The notes under the pieces are model-generated. The model made no database searches, was not told the origin of the DNA, and was given only the letters and a program-made list of their open reading frames with translations. From contig NC_021313.1 in the NCBI RefSeq assembly GCF_000403645.1, positions 2,251,014-2,315,013 on the forward strand: 64,000 bases of DNA, written 5' to 3'. Position 1 is the stretch's first letter, and every line of letters starts with the position of its first letter. Below, piece after piece: positions 8,433-16,285 of the stretch. A program made the position numbers and the translations under genes. This stretch comes from Salinarchaeum sp. Harcht-Bsk1 (GTDB lineage Archaea > Halobacteriota > Halobacteria > Halobacteriales > Salinarchaeaceae).

Positions 8433-8630
8433 ACAATCACACGAACGGAGCGGACGGACAAAGTGGGTTTCGTTCGCGCTCCACGCGGTGAACTCGACGT
8501 GTCGCTCGCCGATCGTTCGGCGTAGCCGCTCCCTTCCACCGCTTCCCGTTCGTCTGCCGCCGGTTTACGTTCGTGCAACAATTCGCACGGACACCTGCCT
8601 TTTTGCCGGTACTCGGCGTACCCTTAGGGC

Positions 8631-9359
8631 ATGCACGTACGCCAGGCATCACCCGCGGATGGCGACCCCGTCCGGGAACTCGTGGAGCGATCGATGCTCT
8701 CCTCGTACTCGCTCGGGCCGGGAACGATCACGGCCGCCGTCGGGGAGTGGTTCGGGACGGACGCGCTCGCGGAGAAGCGCGACGACGGCGACCGGGCCGT
8801 GTTCGTGGCCGAACGCGACGACGCGATCGTGGGCGTCGTCGACGCGGCCTACGTCCCGGAGACCGGCACGGGCGACGTGCTCTGGCTCCACGTCCATCCC
8901 GACTACCGCGGCGAGGGCATCGGCCGTCGACTCTTCGAGGCCGCCACCGACTGGCTCGCCGACGCCGGCGCCGACCACGTCCGCGGGCTCGTCCTCTCGA
9001 ACAACGCCGACGGCAACGCATTCTATCGCGAACTCGGCTTCGAGCGCGTCGGCGAACGCGAGGTCGAGATCGACGGCACGCCCTACACCGAGCACGTCTA
9101 CCACGGCGAGGGCCGCGAGCGCGTGACCGTCCTCGAGGACGACGGTCGCGAGGTCTACGTCGATCTCGAGGACGCCAGCCGCGGCTCCCTCGGTCCCTTC
9201 TTCACCGTCTTCGCCGACGCCGACAAGACCGAGCGCTACGGGTTCCAGTGTGGCCACTGCGATACCCTCGCGACCGCGATGGACTCGATGGGACGCGTCG
9301 AGTGCAGCGCGTGTGGCAACACCCGCAAGCCCACCCGCTGGGACGCCGCGTACCTCTGA
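8631..9359 (+). CDS. GNAT acetyltransferase fused to a C-terminal zinc ribbon
   Basis: A 242-residue protein. Residues 1-150 are a GNAT domain, with the acetyl-CoA motif A in LWLHVHPDYRGEGIGRRLFE and motif B in NNADGNAFYRELGFERVGER. Residues 165-242 form a second domain (YVDLEDASRGSLGPFFTVF) ending in a four-Cys ribbon, CGHC near residue 207 and CSAC near 226 (the family I recall as DUF5816). The ribbon suggests binding to nucleic acid or a protein target. A TATA-like CCTTTTTGCC-type stretch lies about 25-30 bases upstream. The acceptor is unknown. Confidence 0.8.
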   Translation: MHVRQASPADGDPVRELVERSMLSSYSLGPGTITAAVGEWFGTDALAEKRDDGDRAVFVAERDDAIVGVVDAAYVPETGTGDVLWLHVHPDYRGEGIGRRLFEAATDWLADAGADHVRGLVLSNNADGNAFYRELGFERVGEREVEIDGTPYTEHVYHGEGRERVTVLEDDGREVYVDLEDASRGSLGPFFTVFADADKTERYGFQCGHCDTLATAMDSMGRVECSACGNTRKPTRWDAAYL

Positions 9360-9483
9360 GCGGCATGGACGAGCGGCGCGGACGAGCAGCGCGGGAAGCG
9401 GGCGGCCTCCACGGGCCGCTGTGAGCTCGCGTCGACGACCGGGATCGGCAGCCACATGGCGATCGCGTCGCAACGCTCGGGTA

Positions 9484-10047
9484 ATGTTGCGAGCGTATCT
9501 CCGCGACCGGGTTCGTGCGGCGACGGCCGTCCTCGGCACCGTCTCGCTCGCGCTCGTCTTCGCCGCCGCGGGCCAGCGCATTCCGACGGCGCTGCTCCCC
9601 GACGCGCCCGACGCCGTCCTCGACACGATTCCACACGTCAACGCCGCGATCAGCCTGCTCGCCATCGCGACGATCTCGCTGGGCTGGCGCGCAATCCGGA
9701 ACGGGCGGGTGGATCGCCACCGGAAGCTGATGGTGTCCAGCGCCGGCCTGTTCGCGGCGTTCCTGGTCCTCTACCTCTATCGCGTCTCCCTGCTCGGGCC
9801 ACACGGCTTCCCCGGCCCTGACGCCGTCTACCTGTACGTCTACCTCCCGCTGCTGGCGATCCACATCCTGCTGGCGATGGTCTGCGTCCCGTTGCTGTGG
9901 TTCGTCGGGCTGCTCGGGGCGACGCGAACGGTGCCGGAGATTCGGCAGAGTCCCCACGCCAAGTACGGCCGGATCGCCGCGTCGCTGTGGCTGATCTCCT
10001 TCTCGCTCGGCGTCGTGGTCTACCTGCTGCTGTACGTCGTGTACTGA
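9484..10047 (+). CDS. DUF420 family membrane protein
   Basis: A 187-residue integral membrane protein from the ATG at 9484; the longer frame is rejected because it overlaps the acetyltransferase end. About five hydrophobic helices are present. Family hallmarks are the HVNAAISLLAIATISLGW segment after the first helix, DRHRKLMVSSAGLFAAF in the middle and IHILLAMVCVPLLW in the fourth helix; the His residues at helix ends may be heme or metal ligands. DUF420 genes often sit beside cytochrome oxidase genes, and one bacterial member (CtaM) is needed for oxidase assembly. Here no oxidase gene is adjacent. Confidence 0.85.
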   Translation: MLRAYLRDRVRAATAVLGTVSLALVFAAAGQRIPTALLPDAPDAVLDTIPHVNAAISLLAIATISLGWRAIRNGRVDRHRKLMVSSAGLFAAFLVLYLYRVSLLGPHGFPGPDAVYLYVYLPLLAIHILLAMVCVPLLWFVGLLGATRTVPEIRQSPHAKYGRIAASLWLISFSLGVVVYLLLYVVY

Positions 10048-10152
10048 TTCCCCAGGCGAGGAAGTGCGTGTTTGGCGTCCGGATTTGCGTGTACGGCACT
10101 CTCCGCACCGTTCGTGTGACCACCAGCCCGCTTCCCTGGCCAGACGACAAGT

Positions 10153-10158
10153 CTTATC
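10153..10158 (+). promoter_or_regulatory. TATA-like element of mrp
   Basis: CTTATC, 26-31 bases upstream of the ATG at 10184; suggests a leaderless mRNA separate from the DUF420 gene. Confidence 0.45.
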
Positions 10159-10183
10159 GCCGCCTCGTCACCTACGAGCGAGC

Positions 10184-11323
10184 ATGAACGAGGAAGCGGT
10201 GCGGGAGCGGCTCGCGACCGTCGAGGACCCGGATCTCGGTGACGACATCGTCTCGCTCGGACTGGTCAACGACGTCGAAGTCGGGGGCGACACGGCGCAC
10301 ATCTCGCTGGCGCTGGGCGCACCGTACTCACCGACGGAGACGGCGATGGCGGCGAAGGTTCGCGAGGCGCTCGCGGACACGGACCTGACCGTCGAACTCG
10401 ACGCCGACATCGACCTCGACGACGGGGGCTCCCAAGAGGGGATCCTGCCGGGCGTCGAGAACGTCATCGCGGTCGCGTCGGGCAAGGGCGGCGTCGGGAA
10501 GTCCACCGTCGCGGTCAACCTTGCCGCGGGGCTCGCGGAAATGGGCGCGCAGGTCGGCCTCTTCGACGCGGACGTCTACGGGCCGAACGTGCCGCGGATG
10601 GTCGAGGCCGACGAGCCGCCGCGGGCGACCCACGACGAGACGCTGATCCCACCCGAGCAGTACGGGGTGAAGCTGATGAGCATGGCCTACCTCGTCGGGG
10701 AGGACGACCCCGTCATCTGGCGGGGTCCGATGGTCCACAAGGTTCTGACACAGCTCTGGGAGGACGTCGAGTGGGGCTACCTCGACTACATGGTCGTCGA
10801 CCTGCCGCCGGGCACCGGCGACACGCAGCTCACCCTCCTCCAGTCCGTCCCCGTCACGGGGTCGGTGATCGTGACGACGCCCCAGGACGTCGCGCTCGAC
10901 GACGCCCGGAAGGGGCTGGAGATGTTCGGCAAGCACGAGACGCCGGTCCTCGGCATCGCGGAGAACATGTCCACGTTCGTCTGCCCGGACTGCGGCGGCG
11001 AGCACGACATCTTCGACGCCGGTGGCGGTCAGCAGTTCGCGGACGTCCACGAGATGCCGTTCCTCGGCTCCGTGCCGCTCGATCCCGCGGTCCGGGAGGG
11101 CGGCGACGACGGGCGGCCGATCGTCCTCGACGAGGAAGGCGAGGCCGCCGAGGCGTTCCAGGAGATCACGCGGAAGGTCGCGAACAACGTCGGGATCGTC
11201 CGCCGACGGGACGTCTCGAATCGCGCGAAGGCGGAGGCGGCAGCCGAAGCCGACGCGGCGGAGGCCGAGGCAGACGGGCACGCACCGGAGTCCCCGGAGA
11301 TCGGCGGCGATTCCGCCGAGTGA
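10184..11323 (+). CDS. mrp: Mrp/NBP35-type iron-sulfur carrier ATPase
   Basis: A 379-residue protein from the ATG at 10184. Residues 1-85 are a MIP18/DUF59 domain (VEDPDLGDDIVSLGLVNDV), then a deviant Walker A (ASGKGGVGKST near residue 105), a Walker B region (YMVVDLPPGTGD) and a C-terminal CPDC that can hold a bridging Fe-S cluster between two subunits. ApbC/Mrp proteins bind Fe-S clusters and deliver them to apoproteins with ATP. The last 35 residues are an Ala/Glu-rich tail. It is followed by convergent genes, so it is transcribed alone. Confidence 0.93.
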   Translation: MNEEAVRERLATVEDPDLGDDIVSLGLVNDVEVGGDTAHISLALGAPYSPTETAMAAKVREALADTDLTVELDADIDLDDGGSQEGILPGVENVIAVASGKGGVGKSTVAVNLAAGLAEMGAQVGLFDADVYGPNVPRMVEADEPPRATHDETLIPPEQYGVKLMSMAYLVGEDDPVIWRGPMVHKVLTQLWEDVEWGYLDYMVVDLPPGTGDTQLTLLQSVPVTGSVIVTTPQDVALDDARKGLEMFGKHETPVLGIAENMSTFVCPDCGGEHDIFDAGGGQQFADVHEMPFLGSVPLDPAVREGGDDGRPIVLDEEGEAAEAFQEITRKVANNVGIVRRRDVSNRAKAEAAAEADAAEAEADGHAPESPEIGGDSAE

Positions 11324-11341
11324 GCGGGGACCGGCGGCCGA

Positions 11342-11632
11342 TTACTGCAACGTCGCCCACGCCAGGAAGGCGAGCGCGACGAACTGCATTCCCCGGAGCA
11401 CCGCCACCGCGGATTGCACCGTGGCGTCCGCGGCGTAGAGCATCTTCATGCTGAAGAAGAAGTAGATCGCCACGCCGTTCTCGGCGAGCAGGACGAGCCC
11501 GAAGACGACGAGCGCGAGCACCAGCGGCGTGCGGAACTCCCGGTAGTTCCTGATCCAGACCGCGGTGAGCGCGATCAGGATCGCGATGTTCAGCGCCGAG
11601 ACGGCCGTGGCGACGTGGAGTGCATCGACCAT
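11342..11632 (-). CDS. small three-TM membrane protein paired with a winged-helix regulator (DUF7521-like)
   Basis: A 96-residue hydrophobic protein. Three membrane segments are seen at about residues 9-26, 35-58 and 72-93, with RNYREFRTPLVLAL between the first two. It begins two bases after the stop of the winged-helix gene at 11635, so the two are cotranscribed. Size, topology and context match the membrane protein at 28938, which also follows a winged-helix gene. Function is unknown; a membrane signal tied to the regulator is one inference. Confidence 0.7.
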   Translation of the reverse strand: MVDALHVATAVSALNIAILIALTAVWIRNYREFRTPLVLALVVFGLVLLAENGVAIYFFFSMKMLYAADATVQSAVAVLRGMQFVALAFLAWATLQ

Positions 11633-11634
11633 GG

Positions 11635-11916
11635 TTACTCACCCACCTCGTCTCGGACGATCTCGTGGAACTCCTCGCGGTGGGCATCGAAGCGATCGGT
11701 CAGGAAGTAGAGCGCGCCGTAGCCCTCCTGCCCCTGCTCGACGACGTCGTGCTCCTCGAGCTTCTCGAGGTGGTGCCTGACGGTGTTGTAGTCCATCTCG
11801 ATCGCCTCCGCGAGCCGATTGGCGTTGCGTGGCCGTTCGTCGATCGCGCGGACGATCGCCACGCGCGTCGAGCCCCCGCGGGTGCCGACGAACAGGTACC
11901 ACAGCGCCTGCTCCAT
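11635..11916 (-). CDS. winged-helix transcriptional regulator
   Basis: A 93-residue protein from the ATG at 11916 (MEQALWYLFVGTRGGSTRVA); the open frame continues upstream to 12027 without family support. It is one winged-helix domain: IVRAIDERPRNANRLAEAI, recognition helix EMDYNTVRHHLEKLEEHDVV, and a wing GYGALYFLTDRF. ArsR-like haloarchaeal regulators of this length usually act as dimers. It is the first gene of a two-gene operon with the membrane protein at 11342. No ligand-binding Cys are present, so it is not a metal sensor of the ArsR/SmtB kind. Confidence 0.8.
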   Translation of the reverse strand: MEQALWYLFVGTRGGSTRVAIVRAIDERPRNANRLAEAIEMDYNTVRHHLEKLEEHDVVEQGQEGYGALYFLTDRFDAHREEFHEIVRDEVGE

Positions 11917-12051
11917 ACACGTCTCGCCTCGGGCGTTCACGGTCGGGGGTGATAGGTACAGGGGGTCTGGGTGACGCCGCCGCGGACCACCGCCGGTCCG
12001 CGTCGGTCGCCTTTCGGGAGCCGCCACGGCGGGGCGCTACCCCCGCGTTTC

Positions 12052-13542
12052 TCACGGTATCACCGTCTTCGACACCCAGCCGCTCGGTCCGGCGGGGAAG
12101 GCGTCGCTACGCTCCTGGGGTTGGAGATCCCCCTCGCCGTCGATCACGCGCGCGACGACCTCGTGCTCCTCCTCTTTCCGGTAACGATAGCGCCACTGGC
12201 GCGTGACGTCCTCGCCGGGGAGCGGCTCCGCGAGTTCTGCTTCGTTCCAGGTCTCGCCGCCGTCGACGGACACCTCGACGGTCTCGACGCCGCGATCGCC
12301 AGCGTACGCGTGGCCACCGACCTCCTGGCGGCCGTCCTCGAGTTCGTTCGTCGGCTGGGTCCAGATCTTTGCGACGGCGGGGACGCGAGCGTGGCCGTTC
12401 CAGCCGCGCTCCTCGTAGAACCCCTCGACGGGGTCGTTCGTGGCGTGGAGTTCCTCGATCCACTTGACGTTGAGTTCGCCCCACGTGCCGGGGAGGTGGA
12501 TCCGGGCCGGGAAGCCGTGTTCGCGCGGCAGGAGATCGCCGTTCATGCCGTACGCGAGGAAGCCGTTCTCCAGCGTCTCGCGGGGGACGCTCGCGACGTA
12601 GCCGTCGGCGGCGTGCATCTCGACGTGGCTCGCCTGGAGGCCGGCCTCCTCGAAGAGGGCCGCGAGCGGGATGCCCGTCCAGAGCGCTGTGTCGAGCAGA
12701 TCGCCGTTGAGCGAGTCGCCGATGCAGCGTAGCGCGATGAACCGGTCTTCGGACTCGTGTTCGCGGAGTTCGCGGTAGTTCAGTTCGATCTCCTCGTCGA
12801 CCTCGCCGGTGACCCGGAGCCGCCAGTTCGACTCCTGGACGATCTCCGGCGCGGCGTTCTTCGAGACGTTGTAGAAGTCACCGATCTCGCTGATCGGCGG
12901 CTGGACGCCCTCGATGCCGAGGCTCGTCGTCTGCGCCGTCTCGACCCGCTCGCGCAACGACTCGGCGTCCGCGAGTGGCTCGGCGTCGATCTGGAACGCC
13001 TCGCTCGTCAGGAAGTCGCCGAGGACCTTCGAGATCACGCCGATGCCCAGCAGCGCGCCCAGGACGCCGACGACCTCCCGGCGCTCGGGATCCACCGGCC
13101 GCGGTTTGCCTAGCGCGGTGCCGCCGTACTCGCCGACGGCGACGGGGAGTCCGACGCCGACGGCGACGAGAACGGTCTGGAGGAGGTCGCCGGTCAGGAC
13201 GAACGCGAGCGCGCCGGCGAGCAGGGTCGAGAGGGCGGCGCCGGTGAGGAACGCGTCGGCGTGCCAGTAGCCGACGACGAGGCCGACCGCGGCGATGGCG
13301 GCGAGGACGGCGAACGCGAGCCCGATGGCGGAGAGCACCTGGAGCGTCTCGGCCGTCGAGCCGAGCTCCTGGATCGCCCAGTTCATCATCGCCGCCGGGG
13401 TCTGCTCCGTGACCCAGTCAGAGATCACGACCGCGTAGTAGTCCCGCGTCCAGCCGCCGCTGGCGTAGCCGACCGCGAGCCCGGCGAGTCCCGCGACCGT
13501 GGCGAACAGCGCCGTGCGCTTTGGCTGCAGTGTCTCGCGCAT
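12052..13542 (-). CDS. membrane-anchored sulfite-oxidase-like molybdopterin oxidoreductase
   Basis: A 496-residue protein. Five hydrophobic helices occupy about residues 11-27, 68-91, 97-117, 119-137 and 157-175. Residues 235-400 are a sulfite oxidase/YedY molybdopterin domain, with the molybdenum-ligand Cys273 in ALRCIGDSLNGD and the LPREHGFPARI plus GTWGELNVKWI segments. A C-terminal dimerisation-like beta domain (VSVDGGETWNEAEL) completes the sulfite oxidase layout. With five helices and a cytoplasmic N-terminus the catalytic domain would be outside. The substrate may be sulfite or another sulfur or protein substrate. It directly abuts the Met/Asp repeat gene, so they are one operon. Confidence 0.87.
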   Translation of the reverse strand: MRETLQPKRTALFATVAGLAGLAVGYASGGWTRDYYAVVISDWVTEQTPAAMMNWAIQELGSTAETLQVLSAIGLAFAVLAAIAAVGLVVGYWHADAFLTGAALSTLLAGALAFVLTGDLLQTVLVAVGVGLPVAVGEYGGTALGKPRPVDPERREVVGVLGALLGIGVISKVLGDFLTSEAFQIDAEPLADAESLRERVETAQTTSLGIEGVQPPISEIGDFYNVSKNAAPEIVQESNWRLRVTGEVDEEIELNYRELREHESEDRFIALRCIGDSLNGDLLDTALWTGIPLAALFEEAGLQASHVEMHAADGYVASVPRETLENGFLAYGMNGDLLPREHGFPARIHLPGTWGELNVKWIEELHATNDPVEGFYEERGWNGHARVPAVAKIWTQPTNELEDGRQEVGGHAYAGDRGVETVEVSVDGGETWNEAELAEPLPGEDVTRQWRYRYRKEEEHEVVARVIDGEGDLQPQERSDAFPAGPSGWVSKTVIP

Positions 13543-13959
13543 CTACCCTCTCGTGACGTAGATCCCGACGCCGCCCAGGACGGCGAGCCCGCCCACGGCG
13601 AGCGCCCCGAGCTGGAGGGTCGACAGTCCGTCGTCCGATCCCCCGGAGTCGTCCATGCTGTCTTCGTCCATTCCGTCCTCCTCGTTCATGCCACTGTCGC
13701 CGTCCATCGAGTCGTCACTGTCCATCGAATCGCTGTCCATCGAGTCGGCGCCGTCCATTGCGTCGTTCGTCCCGCCGTCGTCCATCGAATCGTTCTGCAT
13801 GGAGTCGTTTTCCATCGAGTCGTTGCCCATGCTATCGTCCTGGACGCTCGCGATCGACGGGCCGCCGGCGTCGGTTCCGGCTGCCAGCGCCCCGCCAGTG
13901 AGCGGGATCGCGATCGTACACAGTACCACCAGTCCGACCAGCACGCTGTGTCGCGTCAT
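13543..13959 (-). CDS. secreted or anchored Met/Asp-repeat protein, partner of the molybdoenzyme
   Basis: A 138-residue protein. Residues 1-27 form a signal peptide or anchor (LVGLVVLCTIAIPLTGGALA); residues 41-105 are low complexity with eleven Met and eight Asp-Ser-Met triplets; residues 113-136 are a hydrophobic helix ending in Arg-Gly, typical of a C-terminal membrane anchor. The stop codon touches the start codon of the molybdoenzyme, so the two are translated together. Met-rich acidic repeats elsewhere bind copper or act as oxidation targets; here that is inference. No database family is recognised. Confidence 0.75.
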   Translation of the reverse strand: MTRHSVLVGLVVLCTIAIPLTGGALAAGTDAGGPSIASVQDDSMGNDSMENDSMQNDSMDDGGTNDAMDGADSMDSDSMDSDDSMDGDSGMNEEDGMDEDSMDDSGGSDDGLSTLQLGALAVGGLAVLGGVGIYVTRG

Positions 13960-13985
13960 TGCGATCGGGGCTGCAACGGATTCGG

Positions 13986-13992
13986 GGATAAG
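13986..13992 (-). promoter_or_regulatory. TATA-like element of the Met/Asp-repeat and molybdoenzyme operon
   Basis: The minus strand reads CTTATCC, 27-33 bases upstream of the ATG at 13959. Confidence 0.45.
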
Positions 13993-14175
13993 CGATTTTC
14001 AAGGTCCGACCGAACTCCGTTCGAAATCGTTCTAGAATTCGTCTCGAATCGCCCGGTGCTGGAGCCCCGCTGCCGGTGCTCGTGGGCCCCAAACCCTCGC
14101 GCGCATCGACGCCTCCTGGCCCGCCTCACTACCGCTGCACCAACGGTTAGGTGCCCCCGGTGGCTACGAACGGCC

Positions 14176-15225
14176 ATGAACGGCTACGAGGCGCTTGCCG
14201 ACCTCCCGCTCGCGATCACGAACTGCGAACTCCGACGGCTCGAGGGCGAGACAACCTCCGACTTCACCCGCGTCTCGACGGAGATCCACCTCTCTGGCAA
14301 GGGCCACACCGGCGTCGGCGAGGACGTCACCTACGAGACCAGCCACCACGAATCACTGCAGGAGACCGGTCCGCCGCCGATGGAGGGCGAGTACGACCTC
14401 GACACGTTCTCCGAGATCGTCGGCGACCTCGACCTCTTCCCCGACGACGAGCCCGAGCGGGAGTCCTTCAGACACTACCGCCGCTGGGGATTCGAGAGCG
14501 CGGCGCTCGACCTCGCACTCAAGCAGGCCGGCGAGACGCTCGCCTCGGCGCTCGACGCCAGCTACGATCCCGTCCGGTTCGTGATCAGCACGCGACTCGG
14601 GGAGCCGCCGACCGCCGATCGCGTCGAGTCGCTGCTCGCCGACGATCCGAGCCGGGAGTTCAAGCTCGATCCGACGGTCGAGTGGGACGACGACCTCGTC
14701 CGCACGCTCGCGGACACCGACGCCGTCCGGATCACCGACCTCAAGGGACACTACGAGGGCACCGACGTCGACAGCCCTGCCGACCCCGACCTCTACCGCC
14801 GCATTCTCGACGGCTTCCCCGAGGCGATCGTCGAGGACCCGGCAGTGACGCCCGAGACCGAGCCGATCCTCGACGGCGAGTGGGACCGTCTCTCCTGGGA
14901 CGCGCCGTTCCACGACGTGACCGACCTCGAGGACCTCCCCGAGACCGGCTGCCTCAATCTCAAACCCTCACGATTCGGCTCCATCGAGTCCCTGCTCGAA
15001 GCGATCGAGCACGCCGACCGTGAGGACAAGGCCGTCTACTTCGGCGGCCAGTTCGAACTCGGCGCCGGCCGGGAGCACCTCCACGCGCTCGCCTCCCTGG
15101 TCTGCCCCGACGCCCCGAACGACGTCGCACCGCGCGGCTACAACGATCCGAACTACGACGGCCCGCTGCCCGCGAGCCCCCTCGAACCGCCGACCTCGCC
15201 CACCGGGATGGAGTGGCCCCGCTGA
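14176..15225 (+). CDS. enolase-superfamily-like protein of unknown reaction
   Basis: A 349-residue protein from the ATG at 14176; the frame is open to 13261 but that part overlaps the opposite-strand genes. It has the layout of the enolase/muconate-lactonising superfamily: an N-terminal capping region with FRRYRRW-like HYRRWGFESAALDLALKQAG, then barrel strands with VRFVISTRL, VRITDLKGHYEG (Asp and Lys), LSWDAPFHDV, LNLKPSRFGSIESLLEAIEH (Lys) and VYFGGQFELGAGREHLHALA near the end. These match acid-sugar dehydratase or epimerase barrels only loosely, so the substrate is unknown. It is haloarchaea-type and stands alone. Confidence 0.65.
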   Translation: MNGYEALADLPLAITNCELRRLEGETTSDFTRVSTEIHLSGKGHTGVGEDVTYETSHHESLQETGPPPMEGEYDLDTFSEIVGDLDLFPDDEPERESFRHYRRWGFESAALDLALKQAGETLASALDASYDPVRFVISTRLGEPPTADRVESLLADDPSREFKLDPTVEWDDDLVRTLADTDAVRITDLKGHYEGTDVDSPADPDLYRRILDGFPEAIVEDPAVTPETEPILDGEWDRLSWDAPFHDVTDLEDLPETGCLNLKPSRFGSIESLLEAIEHADREDKAVYFGGQFELGAGREHLHALASLVCPDAPNDVAPRGYNDPNYDGPLPASPLEPPTSPTGMEWPR

Positions 15226-15320
15226 GCCGCCGGGTACCGCGAGCGTTCGCGTTCCACCGGGGTTTCGTGGGATTGCACACGCCACCGCGACGTAGCTCGA
15301 TGTGACGATCCACCGTCGGG
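15226..15320. other. spacer between enolase-like gene and repeat R1
   Basis: Ninety-five bases with no gene seen. Confidence 0.4.
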
Positions 15321-15500
15321 TGGGTCTGGAAGGGGCCGACCGCTCGCGGATTGTAACGACGCAAGCACCGCAGGGAGGGAGCGAAGCGACCGAGTGAGGA
15401 GCGTCGTTCGAAAGAGCGGAGCTCTTTCGTGATCACGAGAGATCTTCGATCTCTCGGACGACAGCGAGTTAGAATCCGCGAGCGGGAGAGGGCTTCCAAG
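15321..15500 (+). repeat. dispersed structured repeat, copy R1
   Basis: Starts with TGGGTCTGGAAGGGGCCGAC and ends with GAGGGCTTCC. The interior has GCAAGCACCGCAGG and two perfect hairpins, 15409-15429 and 15436-15456, separated by TGATCA and closed by an outer GTCGT/ACGAC pairing. It is the same family as R2 (16559-16800), R3 (29609-29940) and R4 (30038-30156). Compared with R3, both hairpins keep perfect pairing while their stem bases differ. Confidence 0.75.
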
Positions 15501-15579
15501 CGGTTCGCTGTCGTCGCGTTTCCGCGGTCTCGTTGGCGGACTCCGCTGTCACGTCCATTCGAATTCAATCCCGGTCCTT

Positions 15580-16239
15580 TTGCTGTCCCGAATCAACAAT
15601 TCGAACGTGGACGCGAATCAGGAGGATCTCTCCAACCCCTTCGGCATGGACGAGGACTGCGAGAACTGCCCCGGCCTCGTCGAGCCGCGCTCGCAGGTCG
15701 TCCACGGCTACGGCGACGTCGGCGGCGACTTCCTGTTCGTCGGCGAGCGCCCCGACGCCGGCGCCGACGAGTCCGGCGTCCCCTTCACCAACGGCCCCGC
15801 GGGCGAGCGCCTGCTGGGGATCCTCCGCCGCTGCGGCCTCTGCGGGTCACCCGTCGATTCCACCGAGCCGGAACTCGCGAACGTCTACCTGACGAATCTC
15901 ACGCGCTGCCGGCACCCCGAACGCCCGCCGACCGACGAGGAGATCACGAACTGCGAGCCGTTCCTCAACGCCGAGATCCGGATGATCAACCCCGAGATCC
16001 TCGTGCCCGTCGGCGAGCGCGCGCTGGAATGGCTCGTCGAGGACTACACGACGACGGATCCCGACGACGTCTCGCTTCCCGACGCCCACGGCGAGCGCCT
16101 CCGGGGGCGGGGCTTCGAACTCGTGCCGATGGTCGATCCCGCGACGATGACCGACGAGCAGGCCGACGACTTCGTGCACGACTTCTCGGCGCTGATGGCG
16201 ACGGACTATCGGCAGACGAAGGGCCGGCGGAGTCGGTAG
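15580..16239 (+). CDS. uracil-DNA glycosylase superfamily protein (family 4-like, Fe-S), divergent active site
   Basis: A 219-residue protein; a GTG at 15607 is an alternative start. Four Cys match the Fe-S cluster of family 4 glycosylases: DCENC near residue 25 and LTRC plus ITNC near residues 107 and 122 (TRCRHPERPPTDEEITNC). Motif 1 is GERPDAGADESGVPF, replacing the usual GEAPG form, and no HPS-type motif 2 His is seen (VPMVDPATMTDE stands there). It may therefore have weak or different glycosylase activity or only bind DNA. It lies between repeat copies R1 and R2 and has no operon partner. Confidence 0.75.
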   Translation: MLSRINNSNVDANQEDLSNPFGMDEDCENCPGLVEPRSQVVHGYGDVGGDFLFVGERPDAGADESGVPFTNGPAGERLLGILRRCGLCGSPVDSTEPELANVYLTNLTRCRHPERPPTDEEITNCEPFLNAEIRMINPEILVPVGERALEWLVEDYTTTDPDDVSLPDAHGERLRGRGFELVPMVDPATMTDEQADDFVHDFSALMATDYRQTKGRRSR

Positions 16240-16285
16240 GGTGGTTCGGTCGGCTCGGATTCGTTCGCGGTTGGGTTTTTGCTCG

